A program made the translations under genes and the position numbers. The notes beneath the pieces are model-generated. The model did not search any database. It saw nothing but the letters and a program-made list of their open reading frames with translations, and had not been told where the DNA came from. This document shows, one piece after another, positions 6,536-12,117 of a stretch of 12,117 nucleotides of DNA (its first letter is position 1; each line of letters opens with the position of its first letter). This DNA is from Firmicutes bacterium UBA4981 (lineage in GTDB: Bacteria; Bacillota; SHA-98; UBA4971), in the NCBI GenBank assembly GCA_002398515.1, contig DGZL01000163.1, positions 1,106 through 13,222 on the forward strand, written 5' to 3'.

Positions 6536-7640
6536 ATGCCCTCACCCCCTCTGTGAGCGCCATGAGCTTTGCTATCCCTTGCCTTACCTTTCGGCCTGTC
6601 GGTCCTTGCCTAAATGTCCGTAACTCCGCCTTCGCCCGGCTGAGCTTCTCTTCAAAATCGTCCGTCTGGTAGCCTAGGGATTTCGCTGCCGAAAGGCCTG
6701 CGATTGTGCCTTCTATCATTGCGGAAGACGCCTCTTCTATCCCTGCCAAGTCTCCGGCGATAAACACGCCCGGACGGGTGGTTTCATAGTTTTCGTCACG
6801 AAGCGGCGTATGTCCGCCAAGTTCCGGCACATAGCTTATCTTACAGTCTGCCTGCCACAGGAGCTCTGTAAGGGGTGAAAGGCCTACTGCAAGACAAACA
6901 GTATCTGCTTCAAAATAACGCTCAGAGCCTGGGATAGGATGAAACTCAGGGTCCAGCGCCCATACAGTGGCCCCTTCAACTGCCTCGGTTCCATGGGCTG
7001 CCTTTATCGTGTGAGAAGTGAGGATAGGAATACCTGCCCTTTGGATCTTGCGGGCATGCACATGATACCCTCCCACATGAGGCATTGCCTCTAACACTGC
7101 AACTACCGATACGCCTGCTTGCAGCAACTGATAACTGACAATAAGGCCGATATTGCCTGCGCCAATCATCAGCACTCGATTTCCGGGCTTGACCCCGTAC
7201 ATATTCATGAGAGTTTGCGCAGCCCCGGCGCCATACACTCCGGGAAGGTCGTTATTTTCGAAAGGAAGCATCCTCTCTGAAGCCCCTGTAGCACAAATAA
7301 CTCGCTCCGGCTTAAGGAACCGAATGGAGTCGTCTTTCTCGATAGCCAGCGTCCCGTCATCGTAAAACCCTACAACTTGCGAATCACTGAGTACGTCTAC
7401 TGAAGGATCTCCGAAGAGCTCATCTGAAAGGAGCTTTGCAATATCAATTCCCCGCATCCCGGCAAATTGCCCTCTGGAGCCAAAGAACTTGTGGGTCTGC
7501 TTGACAAGCTGACCCCCGAGATTTACCCCGGAATCCACTATTGCTACACGGGCCCCCATATCGCGAGCTGAGATAGCTGCCTTGAGCCCTGCGGGTCCTG
7601 CTCCAACTACACATATTTCAGTTGTCAGCAAGGAGGACAC
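6528..7640 (-). CDS. FAD/NAD(P)-binding oxidoreductase subunit (SoxA/HcnB-like alpha core)
   Basis: This 370-residue protein has two nucleotide-binding folds of the pyridine nucleotide-disulfide reductase type. The first, CVVGAGPAGLKAAISA (GAGPAG at 13-18), should bind FAD. The second, VLMIGAGNIGLIVSYQL (GAGNIG at 160-165), is placed for NAD(P) or a second nucleotide. VICATGASERMLPFENNDLPGVYGAG (114-139) and PGVFIAGDLAGIEEA (290-304) are conserved landmarks of the HcnB/SoxA/opine oxidase alpha family. It lacks the CXXC redox pair of thioredoxin reductases. It also lacks the C-terminal BFD [2Fe-2S] domain, which is encoded separately at 5740-6060, so the classic alpha chain is split. The start is GTG 7640 with AAGGG close upstream; TTG 7631 is nearly as good. 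It overlaps the preceding [2Fe-2S] gene by 23 nt. Confidence 0.9.
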   Translation of the reverse strand: MSSLLTTEICVVGAGPAGLKAAISARDMGARVAIVDSGVNLGGQLVKQTHKFFGSRGQFAGMRGIDIAKLLSDELFGDPSVDVLSDSQVVGFYDDGTLAIEKDDSIRFLKPERVICATGASERMLPFENNDLPGVYGAGAAQTLMNMYGVKPGNRVLMIGAGNIGLIVSYQLLQAGVSVVAVLEAMPHVGGYHVHARKIQRAGIPILTSHTIKAAHGTEAVEGATVWALDPEFHPIPGSERYFEADTVCLAVGLSPLTELLWQADCKISYVPELGGHTPLRDENYETTRPGVFIAGDLAGIEEASSAMIEGTIAGLSAAKSLGYQTDDFEEKLSRAKAELRTFRQGPTGRKVRQGIAKLMALTEGVRAFD

Positions 7641-7962
7641 CCTTCCCTTTTTGAGTTATTACATTCATTCCTTCTCGTAATCTCTCAACACATACCCTAA
7701 CGTTAGGCCGTCCATCCACTGTCATTAGGCATGACGAACAATTCCCAATAGCGCAAAAAAAGCCCCGTGGCCTTTTCAGCTCAGGACTTTCTCTGAGGAC
7801 TCGCACACCGGCTGCATGTAAGGCACAGGCTATTGGTTCGCCTTCATACCCCTCAAGCTCTTTGCCGTCAAACGTAAAGCGAACAACCCTACCCTCCTTG
7901 AACTCAAGTATCGGATGGCGTTTGATCCTACCATCATCCATAACGCGGCCCATCCCTTCCAT
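7618..7962 (-). CDS. [2Fe-2S]-binding subunit (HcnA/SoxX-like, Fer2_4 domain)
   Basis: A 114-residue protein with a ferredoxin-fold [2Fe-2S] domain. VRFTFDGKELEGYEGEPIACAL (27-48) is the usual opening of the Fer2_4 family. C70-X4-C75-X2-C78-X12-C91 (CAIGNCSSC, then VRVC) supplies the cluster ligands. HcnA and the N-terminal domain of heterotetrameric sarcosine oxidase alpha have this form, and in both it partners with an HcnB/SoxA-type flavoprotein, which is the next gene here. It is the first gene of the proposed eight-gene operon and follows a 129-nt gap after recN. ATG 7962 is the longest start but has only a weak GAG upstream. ATG 7953 and ATG 7941 in the same frame are possible. Confidence 0.88.
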   Translation of the reverse strand: MEGMGRVMDDGRIKRHPILEFKEGRVVRFTFDGKELEGYEGEPIACALHAAGVRVLRESPELKRPRGFFCAIGNCSSCLMTVDGRPNVRVCVERLREGMNVITQKGKGVLLADN

Positions 7963-7972
7963 GGCTCAAATT

Positions 7973-7999
7973 GATACCGTATGACATAAGACCGGTATC
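7973..7999. promoter_or_regulatory. Operator-like inverted repeat upstream of the dehydrogenase-AOR gene cluster
   Basis: GATACCG (7973-7979) and CGGTATC (7993-7999) are perfect 7-bp inverted arms with a 13-bp spacer. The half-site centres are 20 bp apart, about two helical turns, which suits a dimeric regulator. The repeat ends 10 nt before the ATG at 7962, in the only sizeable gap of the gene cluster. A promoter was looked for, but no convincing -35/-10 pair was found; TTGGAT on the minus strand just upstream is a weak candidate. It could also form an mRNA hairpin. No regulator gene for this cluster is in the window. Confidence 0.4.
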
Positions 8000-8091
8000 C
8001 AAGGTAGATACGGAGGTTTAGACGCATTGACTTATTTAGTTATTCGAGATATCAGCGGGATTTCCTTCGTGAGACGAGGCAATTTGACTGT

Positions 8092-9810
8092 TTACCCGAT
8101 TTTCAGCATCTCTTTTGCATGTTTCATACTTGTTGCGCTAAGCTCAGGGTGTCCCCCCAGCATTCTTGCGATTTCCCGGACACGGTCAGAATCTCTGAGT
8201 TTAGTTGCGACTGTGCGAGCACGTCCGTCCTTGACCTCTTTGCCGATGGAATAGTGGACATCTGCCATACAAGCTATTTGAGGCAAGTGTGTAACACAGA
8301 TTACCTGCCTCACCTTACCGATAGCTGCCAGCTTCTCCCCGATGACAGTACCTGTCCTACCCCCTATCCCTGCATCGATTTCGTCAAATATCAGCGTGCC
8401 GACTTCGTCCACTGATGCCAGAATGGACTTAAGGGCAAGCATTATGCGGGAAATCTCTCCGCCGCTTGCAATCCTTGCCAGGGGCTTCGGGGGTTCCCCT
8501 GGATTTGCTGACAAGAGGAACTCCACAGTATCAACTCCGTCGGCTTTGACGGCCAACATTTTCTCGCCTACAGGGACTCCTTTCGGATCTTCTTTTTCTC
8601 TAAAGTCCACTTCGAAAACGGACGAACCCATGGCAAGTTCCTCAAGTTCGGAGCTGACACGCCTTCTGAGCTTTTGGGCAGCATGCATCCGGACGCTACG
8701 GAGCTTTTCTGAAACCCTGCCCAAATCCAGTCGGGTTTTGGCGATGTCTTTCTCGATAACAGCAAGTTCTCGGACAGACAACTCAAGCATTGTGATTTCG
8801 TCACCTATCTCTTGTCTATAGTTCAATATCTCGTCAACAGTATCTCCGTACTTCCTCTTTAAGCCCTGAATCGCAGCAAGCCTTGCTTCCGTCTCTGCCA
8901 GAAGTCGGGGATCCCGGTCAATGCCGTCTCTGTACACTCTAATCTCTCTGGAAGCTTCTTCGCATGCGGCCAAAGCAGTCTGGAGAAGCTCCTTAGAATC
9001 CCTCAGAGTATCATCAATTCTAAGCACAGGCTCTAATTCTTCCAATGTAGCGGCAAGCCTGTCAATAACCCCGGGAGTGCCGTGATCTTCCCCGTGGAGC
9101 AGCGCGTGAGCAAGAGAGGCTCTGTCGTAGAGCTCACCTGCTGAAGCCAGAACATCATGCTCCTTAGCCAAGGATAGATCTTCACCGGGCACTAAATTGG
9201 CAGCGTCAATCTCCTCAGACTGAAATTGAAGAAAATCCAACCTCCTTTCGCGTTCCTGCTCACTCAAGCGAAGTTCCGTGAGGCCTGCTTCAAGCTGATT
9301 CAGCCTTCGGTAGTAGGCATTTACCTGTTCTTTGACTTCTAACCCTTCTTCGCCTGAGAAATTGTCCAGATACTCTATATGTCTTTGCTGCCTGAGCAGA
9401 GCCTGATGTTCATGCTGTCCATGAATGTCAACAAGATATTCACCTATGTCAGCGAGCATGGCTTGGGTAACGGGACGGCCGTTCACCCTTCGTTGGCTTC
9501 TTCCTGAGCTCGATATTGAGCAAGATATAACTACCGTATTGTCGTCACCGAGTTCAAGGCCGAGAGCAGTAAGACTTCTTATTAGAGATGCCCCCTGGGC
9601 AACAGCAAACACGCCATGGACGGATGCTTCATCACACCCGGTTCGTATGTGCAGAGAAGCACCGCGTCCGCCGAGCAAGAGTGTTACAGCACCGATTATT
9701 ATTGACTTTCCCGCGCCTGTTTCACCTGTGAGGACATTAAGCCCGGGGCCGAACTCCAGCACGGCCTCGTCCACTAAGGCATAATCCTTGATATGGAGTT
9801 CAAGAAGCAT
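8092..9810 (-). CDS. recN: DNA repair protein RecN (SMC-like ATPase)
   Basis: Start ATG 9810 gives 572 aa, normal for RecN; the longer frame to TTG 9843 adds only a poor, Trp-rich stretch. The N-terminus MLLELHIKDYALVDEAVLEF is typical. Walker A is GETGAGKS (29-36). QHEHQALL (132-139) follows. The middle, about 150-400, is charged and helical, as expected for the coiled coil. The ABC signature is ASGGEIS (448-454), Walker B LIFDEIDAGIGG (473-484), and THLPQIA (507-513) is the switch region. RecN is a cytoplasmic SMC-family ATPase that acts early in double-strand break repair with RecA. It lies 43 nt downstream of argR, the standard Firmicute arrangement. In many Firmicutes spoIVB and spo0A follow recN; here the dehydrogenase cluster does. 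Confidence 0.97.
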   Translation of the reverse strand: MLLELHIKDYALVDEAVLEFGPGLNVLTGETGAGKSIIIGAVTLLLGGRGASLHIRTGCDEASVHGVFAVAQGASLIRSLTALGLELGDDNTVVISCSISSSGRSQRRVNGRPVTQAMLADIGEYLVDIHGQHEHQALLRQQRHIEYLDNFSGEEGLEVKEQVNAYYRRLNQLEAGLTELRLSEQERERRLDFLQFQSEEIDAANLVPGEDLSLAKEHDVLASAGELYDRASLAHALLHGEDHGTPGVIDRLAATLEELEPVLRIDDTLRDSKELLQTALAACEEASREIRVYRDGIDRDPRLLAETEARLAAIQGLKRKYGDTVDEILNYRQEIGDEITMLELSVRELAVIEKDIAKTRLDLGRVSEKLRSVRMHAAQKLRRRVSSELEELAMGSSVFEVDFREKEDPKGVPVGEKMLAVKADGVDTVEFLLSANPGEPPKPLARIASGGEISRIMLALKSILASVDEVGTLIFDEIDAGIGGRTGTVIGEKLAAIGKVRQVICVTHLPQIACMADVHYSIGKEVKDGRARTVATKLRDSDRVREIARMLGGHPELSATSMKHAKEMLKIG

Positions 9811-9853
9811 CCAAATCCACCACCAGACTGCCTTAAAAGGCAACTTGCCTGTC

Positions 9854-10333
9854 CTACTCTTCAGATTGAAGCCTTAATCTGTTGAGCCTCTCCATAACAC
9901 TGATTACAGCGGATTTCGGTTTTACGACTATAAGTATTGTGTCATCGCCTGCGATTGTGCCTACGATTTCAGGAATGCCCGTGTTGTCAATGACTGCCGC
10001 TACCGCATGGGCGTTACCTGTCAGCGTCCTTATGACCAGAAGATTCTCGCTGTAGTCAATAGATACCACAGAATCCCTTAGCAGCCGTCCCATTCTGCGC
10101 CTAGAATCTTCAAAAGCTCTCTCTTTCGGTACAACGTAGCGATATCGGCCGCTACCGGTGGGCGTCTTGGTTATACCCAGTTCCTTGATATCCCTGGATA
10201 CAGTAGCTTGTGTAACCTCAAAGCCCTCTTTCTGCAAGGAGGCAGCCAGATCTTCCTGGGTTTCAATGGATTTCCCTCGTATGATTTCCAACACCTTCGC
10301 GTGACGCTTAGTCTTAGACAGCCTTTGTCTCAT
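9854..10333 (-). CDS. argR: Arginine repressor ArgR (AhrC)
   Basis: A 159-residue protein, normal for the family. Residues 5-70 form the winged-helix DNA-binding domain, with TQATVSRDIKELGITK (41-56) as the recognition-helix region. Residues 85-155 form the hexamerising arginine-binding domain, with GNAHAVAAVID (106-116) and GTIAGDDTI (125-133), whose Asp pair binds L-arginine. With arginine bound, the protein represses arginine biosynthesis and can activate arginine catabolism by binding ARG boxes. The ATG shares one base with the nadK stop (TAATG), so the two are probably translationally coupled. I found no arginine biosynthesis gene in the window, so its targets are elsewhere. I did not detect a clear ARG box here. 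Confidence 0.97.
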   Translation of the reverse strand: MRQRLSKTKRHAKVLEIIRGKSIETQEDLAASLQKEGFEVTQATVSRDIKELGITKTPTGSGRYRYVVPKERAFEDSRRRMGRLLRDSVVSIDYSENLLVIRTLTGNAHAVAAVIDNTGIPEIVGTIAGDDTILIVVKPKSAVISVMERLNRLRLQSEE

Positions 10334-11190
10334 TACACCTTACCCTCCGCGAGACGTGTCTTTAGGACTTCATAGAAATCTCTGTTGCCTAGTTTGATAA
10401 GGTATGTTTTCGGAACTGCGGGTCTTACCACAACCTCATCCTTGTGCTCCAATCCAAATCCCACTTGTCCGTCGATTGTCAACATTACATCCTCGTTTTG
10501 GGCCTGTAGGACTATTCTCACGTCATCCTCAGGAGACACTACAAAAGATCTTGCTCCCAGGGTGTGTGGGCAGATAAACGTCAATATCAGCATGTTCATT
10601 GCAGGGTTGACAATGGGGCCTCCGGCTGAAAGTGAATACCCTGTAGAACCGGTAGGACTGGCCACAATCACGCCGTCCGCAGGATAAGTTCCAATGAGGC
10701 TGGAGCCTACGTAAGTATCCAACCTGATCATCCTTGCAAACGCCCCTTTGGTGACGACCACGTCATTGAGACCGATAAACTCTCTGACAACCCCTTCTTC
10801 CCCACGCCTTACTTCAGCGTGAACCATCATTCTCTCTTCCACTTCGTAGCGGCCTGAAAGGATCCTGTCGAATGCGTTGTCCATACCCTTAAGTTCTATC
10901 TCGGTAAGGAACCCCAAATGTCCTACGTTGACTCCAAGAATAGGAAGGCCCGTTCCTGCTAAGCGCCGTGCAGCGTTAAGCAAAGCCCCGTCTCCGCCCA
11001 GGACTACTACTACATCCAGCTTGCTCGCTAAATCCTCATCACCGAATGAAGCTTCAGGCAAGTCAAGGTAATCAGCGGTTTCCGGATCCAGGAGGACTTC
11101 GACACCGCGCCCCGGAAGAGTTTTGAGCAAATCACTTGCAGTCGTAATCGCGATGTCTTTTCCAAGGTGTACTATTAGACCAAATCTCAT
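10333..11190 (-). CDS. nadK: NAD kinase
   Basis: The enzyme phosphorylates NAD to NADP using ATP (or polyphosphate). From ATG 11190 it has 285 aa and begins MRFGLIVHLGKD, as family members do; AAGGAG lies 10 nt upstream. Motifs: VVVLGGDGALLNAAR (61-75, with the GGDG signature), GVNVGHLGFLTE (86-97), LNDVVVTKG (141-149, the NE/D motif), DGVIVASPTGSTGYSLSAGG (172-191), CPHTL (207-211) and DGQ (240-242). All catalytic landmarks are present. A longer start at ATG 11217 would overlap the tlyA stop as ATGA, suggesting coupling, but adds nine residues not usual in the family. It sits between tlyA and argR, as in many Clostridia. Confidence 0.97.
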   Translation of the reverse strand: MRFGLIVHLGKDIAITTASDLLKTLPGRGVEVLLDPETADYLDLPEASFGDEDLASKLDVVVVLGGDGALLNAARRLAGTGLPILGVNVGHLGFLTEIELKGMDNAFDRILSGRYEVEERMMVHAEVRRGEEGVVREFIGLNDVVVTKGAFARMIRLDTYVGSSLIGTYPADGVIVASPTGSTGYSLSAGGPIVNPAMNMLILTFICPHTLGARSFVVSPEDDVRIVLQAQNEDVMLTIDGQVGFGLEHKDEVVVRPAVPKTYLIKLGNRDFYEVLKTRLAEGKV

Positions 11191-11213
11191 TACATAATGT
11201 CTCCTTGCACAGA

Positions 11214-12062
11214 TCATCCGTCCGTAAGCTCCCTGTGGGCAGCTTCAACTACTTGGGATATGGTCCGAAGAGAACAAGAACTCAGTGTTCGGGCCTCTCT
11301 CTTTATAGCATACACCAAAAACTCGATGTTTCCTGCAGGTCCTGTTATCGGCGAGTAGGTCAGGCCCTTGACTTCAAGGCCCTCCCCTTCCATGAATTGC
11401 ACGAGCCTTCGAATTGTCGCAATGTGCACGTCTGAGTCGCGGACCACTCCGCCTCTTTGCACCTCTCCCCTACCTGCTTCGAACTGAGGTTTAATGAGGA
11501 TAACGAGCCCTCCGTCATCCTTAAGAAATGTCAGTAGATGGCGCATGAATTTCACTACTGATATGAACGACACATCCACTGTGGCGAAATCACACGGTTC
11601 AGGGATTGAACCAGGTTCAAGGTATCTGACATTTGTGCGCTCCATGACAACGACTTTCGGATTGTTGCGAAGTTCCCAAGCAAGCTGTCCGTACCCAACA
11701 TCTATTGCATAGACTCGCTTGGCGCCGTGCTGTAGTAGGCAGTCTGTGAACCCTCCTGTGGATGCGCCAATATCCATGATCGCCTTGTCTCTGACGTCAA
11801 TCTCAAATTCCTCAAGGGCTTTGACCAGCTTCTCCCCGCCTCTGCTGACGAAAACCCTTTTCTCTTTCAACGTCCTTAGCTCTATTTCCGAATTAGATTT
11901 CACAAATGTGCCGGGTTTGGTTTCAAGCACACCGTTAACCACAACTTCTCCCGCCATTACAGCGCGACGCGCCTTTTCTCTGGTAGCTACCATACCCCTT
12001 TCTACCAGCAATACGTCAAGACGCTCTCGTCCGGGCCTGTTCACAAAGTCTCTGCTTCCCAT
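11214..12062 (-). CDS. tlyA: TlyA-family rRNA (cytidine-2'-O)-methyltransferase with S4 domain
   Basis: A 282-residue protein with an N-terminal S4 RNA-binding domain (about 14-60: ERLDVLLVERGMVATREKAR) and a C-terminal FtsJ-like SAM-dependent methyltransferase domain. Landmarks are VSRGGEKL (72-79), the SAM-binding DIGASTGGFTD (97-107), AIDVGYGQL (119-127), VDVSFIS (162-168), IKPQFEAGRGE (190-200) and GPAGNIEFL (241-249). The Lys-Asp-Lys-Glu catalytic tetrad of 2'-O-methyltransferases appears intact. TlyA methylates 16S and/or 23S rRNA, and in mycobacteria this makes ribosomes sensitive to capreomycin; Firmicute homologues (YqxC) are often listed as 'haemolysin A', a historical label. The ATG at 12062 has AAGGTG about 10 nt upstream. 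The downstream end overlaps the longest possible nadK start. Confidence 0.95.
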   Translation of the reverse strand: MGSRDFVNRPGRERLDVLLVERGMVATREKARRAVMAGEVVVNGVLETKPGTFVKSNSEIELRTLKEKRVFVSRGGEKLVKALEEFEIDVRDKAIMDIGASTGGFTDCLLQHGAKRVYAIDVGYGQLAWELRNNPKVVVMERTNVRYLEPGSIPEPCDFATVDVSFISVVKFMRHLLTFLKDDGGLVILIKPQFEAGRGEVQRGGVVRDSDVHIATIRRLVQFMEGEGLEVKGLTYSPITGPAGNIEFLVYAIKREARTLSSCSLRTISQVVEAAHRELTDG

Positions 12063-12064
12063 GT

Positions 12065-12117
12065 CTACGTTACACCTTCAATACTGCTTGACACCGACTG
12101 TGCAACTTCGTGGGCCA
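12065..12117 (-). CDS. Possible C-terminal tail of an unidentified upstream gene
   Basis: One minus-strand frame enters from the right edge and reads AHEVAQSVSSIEGVT before a TAG at 12065-12067, two nt before the tlyA ATG. Its amino-acid content looks protein-like, and the tight spacing fits an operon. In Firmicutes the gene before tlyA is often dxs, but 15 residues are too few to identify it. Two other frames also end in this stretch, so the call is weak. Confidence 0.3.
   Translation of the reverse strand, partial: AHEVAQSVSSSIEGVT

Noticed and set aside
4566..7962. Hydrogen cyanide synthase (hcnABC)
   Set aside because: The subunits are homologous to HcnABC, but the split alpha chain, extra Fe-S subunits and AOR neighbours in an apparent anaerobe fit a general amine dehydrogenase; sequence gives no ground for HCN production.
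9811..9843. Longer RecN start at TTG 9843
   Set aside because: It adds a Trp-rich stretch not seen in RecN and has a poor ribosome site; ATG 9810 begins with the conserved N-terminus.
1..12117. tRNA genes, CRISPR arrays, insertion sequences, phage attachment sites
   Set aside because: No cloverleaf-like sequence, regularly spaced repeats, transposase frame or flanking direct repeats were noticed while reading both strands by eye.

Overview
The window reads as a chromosomal segment of an anaerobic, probably spore-forming Firmicute of the Clostridia type. Three things point there. The conserved order tlyA-nadK-argR-recN on the right is typical of Firmicutes. The left edge carries the 5' part of a SpoVB-like flippase gene. 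The middle encodes a tungsten aldehyde:ferredoxin oxidoreductase with many iron-sulfur proteins. Every gene I accept lies on the minus strand, so transcription runs from high to low coordinates. All plus-strand open frames look like shadows.

Region A (12117 to 8092) is housekeeping: the possible tail of an unidentified gene, then TlyA rRNA methyltransferase, NAD kinase, arginine repressor ArgR and DNA-repair ATPase RecN. They are close together or overlapping.

Region B (8091 to 2023) starts with a 129-bp gap that holds an operator-like inverted repeat. Eight tightly packed genes follow. Five form a SoxAB/HcnABC-like flavin dehydrogenase for an amine, imino acid or amino acid: a [2Fe-2S] subunit, an FAD/NAD subunit, a dicluster 4Fe-4S protein, a BFD-type [2Fe-2S] protein and a DAO-family catalytic subunit. 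Then come a four-cluster polyferredoxin, the tungsten AOR and a MoaD/ThiS-like sulfur carrier. The simplest reading is a catabolic module: the flavoenzyme oxidises an amine or N-methyl compound, and AOR oxidises an aldehyde, perhaps the one released, to the acid. Electrons would pass through dedicated Fe-S proteins. The substrate cannot be read from the sequence.

Region C (2022 to 1) opens with a large imperfect hairpin that covers the possible starts of an unusual protein: an AMIN plus Amidase_3 cell-wall amidase joined in one frame to a CofE-like (F420 gamma-glutamyl ligase family) domain, with no visible signal peptide. After a 130-bp gap with a second inverted repeat, the SpoVB-like gene runs off the left edge.

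I saw no tRNA, rRNA, CRISPR array, insertion sequence or convincing intrinsic terminator.
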